The notes: generated by a model not told the origin, from the letters alone. A stretch of DNA of 64,000 bases from Alteribacter aurantiacus DSM 18675 (GCF_000429705.1 NZ_KE386941.1:1178001-1242000), one strand, 5' to 3'; positions 8,680 through 17,411 are shown, counted from the stretch's first letter. Numbers and translations: made by a program.

Positions 8680-8710
8680 AAAAGGTATCGCCTGGGAGGC
8701 GACACCTTTT
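8680..8710 (-). terminator. Intrinsic terminator after ymfJ
   Basis: A 13-bp stem (8680-8692 with 8698-8710) has one G-U pair on the minus strand and a 5-base loop, then TTTT. It sits 9 bases after the ymfJ stop. Confidence 0.75.
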
Positions 8711-8719
8711 ATACTGACG

Positions 8720-8968
8720 TTATTTCTGCTGCACTAATTTTACCATCATATTAGCGATCGCGTGTTGCTCTTCTTCAGAAGCCACTCGCCAAAGATCGGC
8801 TAAAACCGCTTCCTGCTCATTCTTAGGTTCAACTTGTTCAGCCAAGTATTCCCCAACTTGATAAGCAACTTCAGAAACAACTTGGTTGTTCATGCCTTCA
8901 TGCTTACCTTGCTCTAAACGATCACCTAAAAAGTGTTTCCATTGATCCCAATTGTCTAAGACACTCAT
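8720..8968 (-). CDS. ymfJ: YmfJ family protein (DUF3243)
   Basis: This small soluble protein of 82 residues is mostly helical and acidic, with conserved W residues at the start (NWDQWKHFLG) and VASEEEQHAIANMMVKLV at the end. DUF3243 proteins are common in Bacillaceae and have no assigned function. The ATG at 8968 has GGGAGGG upstream. It lies downstream of the EF-P reductase gene ymfI and ends at a terminator. Confidence 0.88.
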   Translation of the reverse strand: MSVLDNWDQWKHFLGDRLEQGKHEGMNNQVVSEVAYQVGEYLAEQVEPKNEQEAVLADLWRVASEEEQHAIANMMVKLVQQK

Positions 8969-9035
8969 GGTGTACCCTCCCTTTATTTAATTCTCCTTTA
9001 GTTTTTCAAAAGACAAGAAGAACTATGCATGGAAG

Positions 9036-9761
9036 TTAACAGTACCAAGCGCCATTTACACTAAGAATCTGACCTGAAACATAAGACGCAAAAGGAGAAG
9101 CAAGATAACACACCGCCTCAGCCACTTCTTCAGGCGTTCCCGGTCTTCCAGCAGGTATGTCTGAAACTACTTCCTCGATTTCCTCGTTACTGAAGACGTT
9201 GTTCATGTTGGATTGAATGAATCCTGGGGCAACGGCATTCACTTGTATACCAGAAGGGCCCAGCTCCTTTGCAAGAGCCTTTACATAAGCATTCAATCCT
9301 CCTTTGACCATGGAGTACAACACTTCACAAGAAGCCCCGGTCAAACCCCATACGGAAGAAATGACAATAATTTTTCCGGACTTTCTTTTTATCATATCGG
9401 GCAAAAAATGATTTGTGATTTGATACGGAGCAATCAAGCCCAATTGCAATGCTCCTTCCAAATCAGTCTGTTGAAAATCCTGAACGAGACCTGTATAACT
9501 TTTACCGCTGTTATGAACGAGCACATCTGGGACTACTTTAATCTTGTCACATAGCTCTGAAACACTTGTCGGATCGCTCAAGTCTCCTTGAACAATGTTT
9601 GGCTCTTCACCACTTGCTGTAAGGATTCTATTTGAGGTCTCCAGAACCGCTTCTTTATTATTGTTGTAGTGAAGAATCAGGGAATATCCTTTTTGTGCCA
9701 ACGAAACGGCTATGGATTGGCCAATCGTTCCACTGGCACCTGTCACAAAGGCTACAGGCAC
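9036..9761 (-). CDS. ymfI: SDR-family reductase YmfI (EF-P 5-aminopentanone reductase)
   Basis: This short-chain dehydrogenase/reductase has 241 residues. The Rossmann motif GASGTIG is at 8-14, NSGKS occupies the usual NAG position near 86, and the catalytic Ser-Tyr-Lys appears as VISSVWG and YSMVKGG. In B. subtilis YmfI reduces the 5-aminopentanone group on Lys32 of elongation factor P to 5-aminopentanol; that role is transferred by orthology and synteny. The start is GTG at 9761 with AAGGAG 9 bases upstream; the ymfH stop is one base away, so translation is probably coupled. Confidence 0.92.
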   Translation of the reverse strand: MPVAFVTGASGTIGQSIAVSLAQKGYSLILHYNNNKEAVLETSNRILTASGEEPNIVQGDLSDPTSVSELCDKIKVVPDVLVHNSGKSYTGLVQDFQQTDLEGALQLGLIAPYQITNHFLPDMIKRKSGKIIVISSVWGLTGASCEVLYSMVKGGLNAYVKALAKELGPSGIQVNAVAPGFIQSNMNNVFSNEEIEEVVSDIPAGRPGTPEEVAEAVCYLASPFASYVSGQILSVNGAWYC

Positions 9762-9762
9762 A

Positions 9763-11058
9763 TTACCGGTCTCCTTTAGGCTTTACTAGACATTTTGTGA
9801 ACTGCGTATCCGTCTTAAAATGCTCCCCCATTGCATCAGTAAGGTCATCAATAGTCAAGGATTCCAATACTGGAATCACATCAAACAAATTCATCTCGTT
9901 AAATTGATAACGGGTAAATTGATTCGCAATGTACTCTGGGGAATTGAGCGACTTTAGGAAAAATCCGATTTTCTTTTTTCGAATACTCTCAACGGTTCCT
10001 TGATCTAGATCACCTTTTACAAATTCTTCGACCATGGATTTTATCCGGTCAGAAAGCTCATCGGGTTTTGATGTATCACCGCCTATGACAGAAAAACCAA
10101 AGCCTAATTCTCCAGAATAATCAAAGGAAAATGTATCGTCAATTAAACCTTCTTCATAAAGTGCCTCATAATTTTTCGAACTTTGACCAAACATCATTTC
10201 CAACAGGACATTAATGGAAAGTTCGTGTCTTAACAACTCTTCTCCTTGACGATCAGGGCTTCGGTCTTTAAATCCAACAAGACACTTACCGGTTTTCACG
10301 TTCATTTTTAACTCTTCAGAGGCTTTAAACACCTCAGGTGGCTCAGCTTCGAAAAAGCGCTCGATTTTTTCAGGCTGAGGAAAGTCTTTATTAGCTTGAT
10401 TTTCTTTCACCAAGGTCATGATTTCTTCCGGCTTCACATTTCCTACAATGAATAAAAGCATATTGTTTGGGTGATAGAACGTTTCATAACAGGTGTAAAG
10501 CAAGTCTTTAGTCACTTCATTAATTGATTCAATCGTTCCCGCAATATCAAGCTTTACAGGGTGATATTCATACAAATTGCTAATCAAACCGAAGTATCCG
10601 CGCCAGTCAGGGTTATCGTCGTACATTTTAATTTCTTGACCGATAATCCCTTTTTCTTTTTCAACACTTTCTTCTGTAAAATAAGGCTTTTGCACAAAAT
10701 CGATGAGTGTTTTCAAATTTTTTTCCACTTTAGACGTACTTGAGAACAAATAAGCCGTTCTTGTAAAGCTTGTAAAAGCGTTAGCAGAAGCTCCTTGCTT
10801 ACTGAAGAGTTGAAAAACATCCCCTTCTTCATCCTCAAACAGCTTGTGCTCAAGAAAGTGAGCAATTCCATCCGGGACTTTTAGTGCCTCTTTTTCACCT
10901 AAGGGAATGAAATTATTATCAATTGAACCGTATTTCGTAGTAAAAGTAGCAAATGTTTTATTGAACCCTGCTTTAGGAAGGATATAAACGTCCAATCCAT
11001 TTTCAAGCTGCTCATAATAAAGGGTTTCGTTTAGCTGATCAAAGGACTGTTTATTCAT
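9763..11058 (-). CDS. ymfH: M16-family zinc peptidase YmfH (active-site subunit)
   Basis: This is an insulinase/pitrilysin-type peptidase of 431 residues. The inverted zinc motif HxxEH is seen as HFLEH near residue 67, with the third ligand region EKGIIGQEI about 75 residues later. A second M16 fold fills the C-terminal half. Its partner YmfF, encoded directly upstream, lacks the motif, so an active/inactive heterodimer as in other M16 pairs is likely. The ATG at 11058 is chosen (GGAGGGTG 6 bases before) over a GTG inside that site. The first bases overlap the ymfF stop (ATGAATAA). Confidence 0.9.
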   Translation of the reverse strand: MNKQSFDQLNETLYYEQLENGLDVYILPKAGFNKTFATFTTKYGSIDNNFIPLGEKEALKVPDGIAHFLEHKLFEDEEGDVFQLFSKQGASANAFTSFTRTAYLFSSTSKVEKNLKTLIDFVQKPYFTEESVEKEKGIIGQEIKMYDDNPDWRGYFGLISNLYEYHPVKLDIAGTIESINEVTKDLLYTCYETFYHPNNMLLFIVGNVKPEEIMTLVKENQANKDFPQPEKIERFFEAEPPEVFKASEELKMNVKTGKCLVGFKDRSPDRQGEELLRHELSINVLLEMMFGQSSKNYEALYEEGLIDDTFSFDYSGELGFGFSVIGGDTSKPDELSDRIKSMVEEFVKGDLDQGTVESIRKKKIGFFLKSLNSPEYIANQFTRYQFNEMNLFDVIPVLESLTIDDLTDAMGEHFKTDTQFTKCLVKPKGDR

Positions 11059-12349
11059 TAGAGTCACCCTCCGTTCCTTTAAGAAAGTAAATCGTATCCA
11101 GCTCTATTTTTTCCGCTACTCGTACAACGTCTTCTTTTGTCACCTTTTCGATATTTGGAATCCAATCATCGAGTTCTCGCTTTTTACTTCCCAACTCATT
11201 ATGATACATCAGTTCTACAAGACCTCTTGGTGCATCCATCGTCTCAAGGAGCTGATTTTTCAAGACGGCTTTCGTCTGTTCAAGTTGCTCTTCTTCAAAG
11301 TCACCGTTTTTCATCGCTTCCATTTGTTCACGAATAATCGTTAACGCTTTTTCATAATTGGAAGTCTCAATTCCGCTCATCACCATTAATAGCCCTTTAT
11401 GACTTTCTACTCTAGACGCGGCATAATAAGCAAGGCTCGCTTTTTCTCGGACGTTTATAAAGAGCTTCGAGTGTGAAAATCCACCGAACAACCCGTTAAA
11501 AAGCTGAAGGGCGAAGTAATCATCATCTTGGTACGTAATATTCGTTCGGTAGCCAAGGTGCAACTTCCCTTGTTTAAGCTCCTGTTCTTCAACAACTTCA
11601 TTCTCTTCAACCATTTTCTTTTGTTCTTGCTTTTTTTCCTGGACACGTTTCGAATCGTTGCTTCTCGCCGGTAATGTAAGATGGTTTTTAACAAGTGTCT
11701 TTACTTGATCCACATCAACATCACCTACAACAAACAAGTCAAGATCGTCCTCTTGAACAACTTTTTGATAATATTCGTAAAGTGATTCCCGGCTAATGCC
11801 GTCCAACTCTTCTGCATCACCATATACGAATAGACCATATGCTTCGTCTTGACACATTTCCTCGTTAAGTCTCATATTCGCATAGCGAATTTTATCATCA
11901 TAAACGCTTTCTATACGCTGTTTTAAGTTTCTTTTCTCACTCTTTAAAATGGATTCCTTAAAACCGTCTCCATCAAGCAACGGGTTTGCCACCACAGATG
12001 TCATCATCTTAAAAGCTTCTTCCAACAAGGGGGTATCATCTTTTAGATACCGCTCATTGGCAACCTCCAATTTAAAAGAAACAAGATGGTTTTCTCCCTT
12101 TTTATTCACATCTCCCGTCAGAGACGCTCCATATAAGCCATCAAGAGTTTGACGAATTTTTTGACGGGTAGGAAAGTCTTTTGAACCGCTTTGCAAAACT
12201 AGCGGTAACAGAGCCCGTTTTGTATGATCTTCTTTTGTAAGTGGTGCCCGCATATGTAGAACGAGCGTATTTGTTTTATACGTTTTCGACTGTATGACGT
12301 GGACACGGACAGGACCTTCTGTAAATTGATTTACATTCACTGATTCCAA
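11051..12349 (-). CDS. ymfF: M16-family peptidase homologue YmfF, non-catalytic
   Basis: This 432-residue protein has the M16 two-domain architecture, but the position expected for HxxEH reads LLPLVLQSGSKDF, so zinc binding is lost. The C-terminal half keeps the LFNGLFGGFSHSKLFINVREKASLAYY segment typical of the family. A Lys/Glu-rich linker lies at about residues 233-260. It probably serves as the scaffold partner of YmfH; targets are unknown. The start is TTG at 12349 with AAGGAGGG 7 bases upstream; the nearby ATG is out of frame. Confidence 0.88.
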   Translation of the reverse strand: MESVNVNQFTEGPVRVHVIQSKTYKTNTLVLHMRAPLTKEDHTKRALLPLVLQSGSKDFPTRQKIRQTLDGLYGASLTGDVNKKGENHLVSFKLEVANERYLKDDTPLLEEAFKMMTSVVANPLLDGDGFKESILKSEKRNLKQRIESVYDDKIRYANMRLNEEMCQDEAYGLFVYGDAEELDGISRESLYEYYQKVVQEDDLDLFVVGDVDVDQVKTLVKNHLTLPARSNDSKRVQEKKQEQKKMVEENEVVEEQELKQGKLHLGYRTNITYQDDDYFALQLFNGLFGGFSHSKLFINVREKASLAYYAASRVESHKGLLMVMSGIETSNYEKALTIIREQMEAMKNGDFEEEQLEQTKAVLKNQLLETMDAPRGLVELMYHNELGSKKRELDDWIPNIEKVTKEDVVRVAEKIELDTIYFLKGTEGDSNE

Positions 12350-12797
12350 ATCATTACCCTCCTTGAGTTTCGAGAATTAAGGCAAAATCCAGTTAGGTTC
12401 AACACTTAGGATACCTTTCTTTTGTGTTTATACACTGATTGTAGCGAAAAAGGTGTAAAGAATGCAAAATATTCCTCTGTTTACTAAAATTTTTATTTAC
12501 TTCGTCATCTTTCCTTCCTTTGTGATGTTTTCCCCGAGGATCTCAGCTTTTTGGCATATGGAATCAGTAAATGATGTTACAAGATCTGTTTGAAAAGAAA
12601 ACAAAAAAAACGAGGGTGGGACAGCAGTGTTTATTATGAATGGAATTCCGAACAATAGGAAGCGGTGCAAAAAAACCGCTACAAAAATATACTTCCCTTT
12701 TGATCCCTCACAGAAGGCAACGTATATTTCATTCGCTCTCATAGCGAATTGTTCGGACTCTACTCTAAACACTCGATGTCTAAGCCTCGTCCTTTAA
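12350..12797. other. Intergenic region ymfC-ymfF
   Basis: This 448-base gap is dominated by the palindromic repeat at 12611-12789, which begins 9 bases after the ymfC stop. B. subtilis has ymfD and ymfE here; no trace of either is visible. The remaining ~260 bases before ymfF show no gene, and I could not pick a promoter with confidence. Confidence 0.6.
12611..12789. repeat. Palindromic dispersed repeat, two facing copies of an ~80-base unit
   Basis: The left unit starts CGAGGGTGGGACAG and carries TCCGAACAAT (12647-12656), a hairpin AGCGGT/ACCGCT (12661-12680) and AAATATAC (12685-12692). The right unit is the same in reverse: GTATATTT (12722-12729), hairpin ATTCGCT/AGCGAAT (12731-12749), ATTGTTCGGA (12748-12757) and TGTCTAAGCCTCG at the end. 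A third unit lies at 17412-17493. The layout resembles a MITE or a paired structural RNA repeat. An open frame crossing it on the minus strand has no support as a gene. Confidence 0.75.
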
Positions 12798-13517
12798 TTA
12801 AACTCTTTTTCTTATTACATGGAACTTGAACTTATCTGCTCTAAAGTAATTGATAGAATATAATACCGGTGTTTCTTGCAAGCTAAAGTGCATTTGCTTC
12901 AACGTCAAAAGAGAGGTTTCCGGTTCACAGTCCAAAATTTCAGAAACTTTATCGTGAAAACCAATCGGTTCGATCTGTGTGTGGGCATAACTGATGGAAG
13001 TACCTGATGATTCAAGCTGATTAAAAATGGATTCTTCTTTATGGGAGACATACTCCGGCAATAGTCGTTTCGGAAGTTTATCAAGACAGTAGACAACCGG
13101 TTGCCCGTTTGCCGTACGAACTCGCTCGATGATAATAATCTCCTTTAAGTTTAAATCGTTGAATCGAATACAGTCATCTTCTGACGCCGGCTGAACTGTT
13201 GAAGATAAAAAGATCGTTCCAGGCTCCATGTTACTTGTTTTTATCATGTCCGTCACACTATTCAATTCTTCTATTCCGGAAGAAAAAAGTGGCTTTGAAT
13301 TAACAAATGTTCCTACTCCATGCCGTCTGATGATAATACTTTCATCTTCAAGCATCCGAAGAGCTTCCCTTAACGTTGCACGACTCACACCTAGTTGCTT
13401 GGATAAGCCGAACTCTGAAGGTAATCTCTCACCAGGTTCATAATGGCCCTTTTCAATATCTTCTTTAATCCGGTCAATGACCTGCAAATAAAGCGGCCGA
13501 TGGTCGGACTTAATCAT
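12798..13517 (-). CDS. ymfC: GntR/HutC-family transcriptional regulator
   Basis: This 239-residue repressor-type protein has an N-terminal winged helix-turn-helix (about 5-75; LPSEFGLSKQLGVSRATLREALRMLE) and a C-terminal UTRA effector-binding domain (about 95-235). The ligand is unknown; HutC-type regulators usually bind sugars, amino acids or their phosphates. The ATG at 13517 follows AGGGGAGTGG by about 8 bases. Upstream lie a CcpA-like site and three TTGAACCAG repeats that may be operators. It is the first gene of the ymf run, and the palindromic repeat lies just after its stop. Confidence 0.9.
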   Translation of the reverse strand: MIKSDHRPLYLQVIDRIKEDIEKGHYEPGERLPSEFGLSKQLGVSRATLREALRMLEDESIIIRRHGVGTFVNSKPLFSSGIEELNSVTDMIKTSNMEPGTIFLSSTVQPASEDDCIRFNDLNLKEIIIIERVRTANGQPVVYCLDKLPKRLLPEYVSHKEESIFNQLESSGTSISYAHTQIEPIGFHDKVSEILDCEPETSLLTLKQMHFSLQETPVLYSINYFRADKFKFHVIRKRV

Positions 13518-13605
13518 AAATCCACTCCCCTTACACCCTTTTATATCTCTACAATAAATAGCTAAATTAACTTTATCACGAAACCCGAATGAAGACTAGC
13601 ATTTT

Positions 13606-13619
13606 TACAAGCGCTTTCT
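13606..13619. promoter_or_regulatory. Possible catabolite-responsive element (CcpA site)
   Basis: TACAAGCGCTTTCT matches the cre consensus TGAAAGCGCTTTCA at 11 of 14 positions, including the central AAGCGCTTT. It lies about 90 bases upstream of the GntR gene. Motif match only. Confidence 0.3.
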
Positions 13620-13628
13620 TAAGGTAGA

Positions 13629-13655
13629 CTGGTTCAACTGGTTCAACTGGTTCAA
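13629..13655. repeat. Three tandem 9-base repeats upstream of ymfC
   Basis: There are three perfect copies of CTGGTTCAA (TTGAACCAG on the minus strand). The minus strand reads GGTTGAACC at one end, itself a 4-bp inverted repeat around one base, so the cluster could be a set of operator half-sites. It is about 112 bases upstream of the GntR start codon. Confidence 0.6.
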
Positions 13656-13710
13656 CCATTTCCCCAAAGCTATATCCTTTAAACTCCGTTCGGTGTCTAA
13701 CATAATAAAT

Positions 13711-13736
13711 CCCGGTACGAGCTAAATCGTACCGGG
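13711..13736 (-). terminator. Intrinsic terminator of spoIIIE
   Basis: A perfect 10-bp stem, CCCGGTACGA (13711-13720) with TCGTACCGGG (13727-13736), has a 6-base loop and is followed on the minus strand by ATTTATTATG. It lies 9 bases after the stop. Confidence 0.8.
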
Positions 13737-13745
13737 AACAGATCT

Positions 13746-16142
13746 TTATCCATTTGAGACTTGGTCGTCTTGTGATTTTGCGACAAGGACTTCCCTTGGT
13801 TTACTTCCTTCATAGGGTCCAACTATGCCTCTTACTTCCATCTCATCAATCAATCTGGCGGCACGAGTATAGCCAATACGAAAACGGCGCTGAAGCATGG
13901 AAACAGAAGCCGTTTGCATTTCAGTAATAAGTTGAACAGCTTCATCATACAAATCGTCTTCTACTGCACCATGTGATTCTTGATCTCCTTCTTCAGGAAT
14001 CATCTCTTCTGCATACTGTGCTTTTTGTTGTTCAATACAGAAATTCACAATTCGTTCTACTTCTTCATCACTTAAGAAAGCACCTTGAATCCTTGTTGGC
14101 TTGGAAGCACCAACAGGAATAAACAACATATCCCCTCTACCGAGGAGCTTTTCTGCCCCGTTCATATCAAGAATGGTTCTTGAGTCTGTGGAACTCGATA
14201 CACCAAAAGCAATTCTAGACGGAATATTTGCTTTAATAACACCCGTAATCACGTCAACAGACGGCCTTTGAGTTGCAATAATTAAATGAATGCCTGCCGC
14301 TCGGGCCATCTGTGCAAGGCGTGTAATCGAGTCTTCTACATCTGACGAGGCGACCATCATTAAGTCAGCAAGCTCGTCCACGATCACGACAATGAACGGT
14401 AAATAAGGATGGTGGTCTTCTTCCGGCCTCTTTTGGTTCTCCCTTTTCACATAAGCGTTGTAGCCTTCGATATTCCTAGTGCCTGAGTCCGCAAACAGCT
14501 CGTAGCGACGCTCCATCTCGGATACCACTTTCTTGAGCGCTTGAGAAGCCTTTTTAGGGTCGGTAACTACGGGCGATAAAAGGTGAGGGATGCCATTATA
14601 AACGTTTAACTCAACCATCTTAGGATCGATCATCATAAGCTTCACTTCATGAGGCTTACTTCTCATAAGGATACTTACGACAATGCCATTGATACACACA
14701 CTTTTTCCGCTCCCTGTTGCACCGGCGACGAGAAGGTGAGGCATTTTGTTTAGCTCCGCAATAACAGCTTCACCTGAAATGTTACGCCCCAAACCAATCG
14801 ATAGGGGGTTGTCTGAGTCGAGCATTGTTTTTGCCTCTAGTACCTCTTTTAGAGTAACAAGGGAAACTTCTTGGTTTGGTACTTCGATTCCAATAGCGGA
14901 TTTACCCGGGATTGGTGCTTCAATACGAATGTCTTTTGCAGCCAAAGCCAAGGCAAGGTCATCGCTAAGATTTACAATTTTACTCACTTTCACTCCAGCA
15001 GAAGGATAAACTTCATACTTTGTAACGGATGGGCCGAGATGAACTTCCGTCACTTTCGCTTTTACCCCAAAGCTCTCCAAAGTCTGTTCAAGTTTCCTTG
15101 CATTTTTTGATAATAAATGATGTTCTTTTGTTTGATTTGTTTTCTTCGGATTATTCAAGAGACCAGCATCAGGAAGCTCATAATTTTCATTCTCCCTTGA
15201 AATAACAGCCAAAGAAGCAGTCGGAACAGGAATAACCTCTTCTTCCTCATCAGGAATGGGTTTGATTTCTTCTCTATCTGAGCTCTGATTTACCGAAGAT
15301 GACATCGGTGCAGTCTCTTCCGCTTGGTCAATTTCGTTTGTTTTTCCTTCATATGCTTTCGTAGAAAAATCGTAAATGATCGGTTCTTCTTCAGGCTCGA
15401 TGATTCCCGCAGGTTTTTCTTCTGTTTTTACAGATGGTGAAGTTGGTGTTTTTTTCCGTTCTTTCGCTTCTTCTTTCAACGCTTTTCTCTTTTCATCAAT
15501 CGCTTCTTTCATCGACTGAACACTTTCAATGACCCAAGCTCCAATAGATGCAAACATCTTTTTAACATAGGCAAGGATACGGTCAAGACCCTTCTTCAAC
15601 ACATCGGTTACAGAGCGCCCTGTAATTAAAATAATTGCCGCAAAGATAAGTCCGATTGCAAAGGCAATGGTTCCTCCTGATGCAAATAAAAAGTGGGTCA
15701 TACTAAAGCCAAGAGCACCAACCATTCCCCCTCCTAAACTTTCAATCCCTGTTTCTCCGCTCAATTGCATCATAAAAAGATAATAGGTGTTCATAATTAC
15801 GGATCGATCCGTGAATGCTTCTGCTTCAGAAAGGGCCTCAAACAATCGAACATGAGTAAGGAGGGCGATGGCGAAAATCAATACATAACCACCCGTCATT
15901 TTTCTCGTCCAAAAGGTTGGCCATTTTCGTTTTATCATAAAATAAAAGGAAAGAAGTAAAAGACCGATCGTCATAAGGATATGCCAATCCCCTAATACAA
16001 ATCTGAAAAGTTGGACGATTCCCTCTCCAGCAAACCCTAATCTAGCAAAAGCTACAGTCGAGATTACAAGTAAAAATACACCTGCCAGCTCGTAGGTAAG
16101 TTGGGATTTCCACTTTTGTTTTTTTCGTCTTCTTTTTGTCAT
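13746..16142 (-). CDS. spoIIIE: FtsK/SpoIIIE DNA translocase
   Basis: This 798-residue DNA pump moves the chromosome across the division or sporulation septum. The N-terminus holds four or five hydrophobic segments (about 18-180), then an acidic Pro/Glu linker (about 215-330), the alpha and beta motor domains with Walker A GATGSGKS at 474-481 and VIVDELADLM as Walker B, and a C-terminal gamma winged helix (about 725-785) that reads chromosome orientation. The ATG at 16142 is chosen because TTGAGGTG lies 6 bases upstream; the GTG at 16151 overlaps it. Synteny after tepA points to SpoIIIE rather than a second FtsK paralogue. Confidence 0.95.
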   Translation of the reverse strand: MTKRRRKKQKWKSQLTYELAGVFLLVISTVAFARLGFAGEGIVQLFRFVLGDWHILMTIGLLLLSFYFMIKRKWPTFWTRKMTGGYVLIFAIALLTHVRLFEALSEAEAFTDRSVIMNTYYLFMMQLSGETGIESLGGGMVGALGFSMTHFLFASGGTIAFAIGLIFAAIILITGRSVTDVLKKGLDRILAYVKKMFASIGAWVIESVQSMKEAIDEKRKALKEEAKERKKTPTSPSVKTEEKPAGIIEPEEEPIIYDFSTKAYEGKTNEIDQAEETAPMSSSVNQSSDREEIKPIPDEEEEVIPVPTASLAVISRENENYELPDAGLLNNPKKTNQTKEHHLLSKNARKLEQTLESFGVKAKVTEVHLGPSVTKYEVYPSAGVKVSKIVNLSDDLALALAAKDIRIEAPIPGKSAIGIEVPNQEVSLVTLKEVLEAKTMLDSDNPLSIGLGRNISGEAVIAELNKMPHLLVAGATGSGKSVCINGIVVSILMRSKPHEVKLMMIDPKMVELNVYNGIPHLLSPVVTDPKKASQALKKVVSEMERRYELFADSGTRNIEGYNAYVKRENQKRPEEDHHPYLPFIVVIVDELADLMMVASSDVEDSITRLAQMARAAGIHLIIATQRPSVDVITGVIKANIPSRIAFGVSSSTDSRTILDMNGAEKLLGRGDMLFIPVGASKPTRIQGAFLSDEEVERIVNFCIEQQKAQYAEEMIPEEGDQESHGAVEDDLYDEAVQLITEMQTASVSMLQRRFRIGYTRAARLIDEMEVRGIVGPYEGSKPREVLVAKSQDDQVSNG

Positions 16143-16237
16143 TACTGTCACCTCAACTTATGTAAAGGCTCTGCCTTCATATATGTATTATTCTAGAGCC
16201 TACTCAAAATGCCTTTGTCTTGTTTTGTCACAAAAAC

Positions 16238-16262
16238 AAGCAGCCATAGTCTTTGGCTGCTT
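16238..16262 (-). terminator. Intrinsic terminator after ylzJ
   Basis: AAGCAGCCA (16238-16246) pairs with TGGCTGCTT (16254-16262) around a 7-base loop, followed on the minus strand by GTTTTTG. It separates the tepA-ylzJ unit from spoIIIE. Confidence 0.85.
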
Positions 16263-16337
16263 GCAGACTCGAACGCTTGTTTTCATTTTAGCATACGATC
16301 ATTGGTGAAGGAAGGGAGCATTGGTCCTACCTTCCTC

Positions 16338-16586
16338 TTATTCCATACCACCGGTAATAAACTTAGGATCGAGGAGACTACCTGGCTGATAGTTACTATT
16401 TAAGTACATATTCGGATCCGTACTCATAAGCCTCACTACTCTATATTTATTGGCACCGCTTTGAACATCATTTGTAGCTTCGACTACGAGGGAACCGCCA
16501 GGAATCGGTAAGGTTTGTTGTTTACTATACTCATCATCATTTGTTGGAAATACAAGGTTTTGCGGTTGGTATGTGTAAAGAATCAT
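16338..16586 (-). CDS. ylzJ: YlzJ-like small protein
   Basis: This 82-residue soluble protein of unknown function is rich in Asn, Tyr and Pro, with PIPGGSLVVEATN in the middle. YlzJ-like proteins follow tepA in Bacillaceae. Its ATG overlaps the tepA stop by 4 bases (ATGA), so the two are translationally coupled, and a terminator follows. Confidence 0.85.
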   Translation of the reverse strand: MILYTYQPQNLVFPTNDDEYSKQQTLPIPGGSLVVEATNDVQSGANKYRVVRLMSTDPNMYLNSNYQPGSLLDPKFITGGME

Positions 16587-17335
16587 TGAACCACGTCCCC
16601 CCCGGACTGAGATTTCTGTTTTTCAATCAGTTCATTCAATTTCTTAATTGCGCTACCGATTCCTCCAACTTCATTGATCATGCCGTATTTTACTGCATCA
16701 TCACCAATCACGTTCGTTCCAATATCACGAGTAAGGTTGCCTTTTGATAGCATTAGATCTTTGAACTTCTCTTCTGATATATTAGAATTTCTTGTAACAA
16801 AGCTGATCACCCGATCCTGCATTTTATCCAAGTATTCAAACGTTTGTGGGACTCCAATCACAAGTCCAGTAAGACGAACAGGATGGATTGTCATAGTAGC
16901 GGTTTCAGCAATAAAACTATAGTCGGCTGAGACAGCGATTGGAACACCAATGGAGTGACCTCCACCTAACACAAGTGTAACCGTGGGCTTTGATAATGAA
17001 GATATCATTTCTGCCAGTGCTAGTCCTGCCTCTACATCTCCACCAACGGTGTTCAATATGACAAGGAGACCTTCAATCTTTTTATTTTGTTCAGCAGCAA
17101 CAAGCTGTGGAATGACATGTTCGTATTTGGTAGTTTTATTTTGGGGTGGGAGTTGCATATGACCTTCAATCTGACCGATGATGGTGAGTACGTGTATGTT
17201 CGACTCTTCCATCTTAGGAACATTCGTTGCTCCGAGCTGTTGGATTTTATCCAGTATTCCTTCTTTCCCTTTGCCTCCATCTTGAGGCTGATTAGGGGCC
17301 GGTGTAGGCTCTTCATTATGATAAAACGTGTTCAT
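16583..17335 (-). CDS. tepA: ClpP-family serine protease TepA
   Basis: TepA is a ClpP-like protease linked in B. subtilis to translocation of proteins and removal of signal peptides, with a role in spores reported for the family. Of 250 residues, the first ~45 are a Pro/Gly/Gln-rich leader (PTPAPNQPQDGGKGKEG). The ClpP fold follows, with VLGGGHSIGVPIAVSAD around the nucleophile serine near 148 and MTIHPVRLTG with the catalytic His near 173. The ATG at 17335 has GAGGAGGAA upstream. It is the first gene of tepA-ylzJ; a repeat-rich gap separates it from rnjB. Confidence 0.93.
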   Translation of the reverse strand: MNTFYHNEEPTPAPNQPQDGGKGKEGILDKIQQLGATNVPKMEESNIHVLTIIGQIEGHMQLPPQNKTTKYEHVIPQLVAAEQNKKIEGLLVILNTVGGDVEAGLALAEMISSLSKPTVTLVLGGGHSIGVPIAVSADYSFIAETATMTIHPVRLTGLVIGVPQTFEYLDKMQDRVISFVTRNSNISEEKFKDLMLSKGNLTRDIGTNVIGDDAVKYGMINEVGGIGSAIKKLNELIEKQKSQSGGDVVQ

Positions 17336-17411
17336 GGCAATTTCCTCCTCATTATGACTCTAATGGTAGTATGGAATGATCTTACCTGTTTCATTCCGGG
17401 TACATTAAAAA

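Noticed and set aside
12497..12772. 91-codon minus-strand open frame between ymfC and ymfF
   Set aside because: It runs through the palindromic repeat, has no ribosome binding site and an unlikely Phe/Ser-rich composition.
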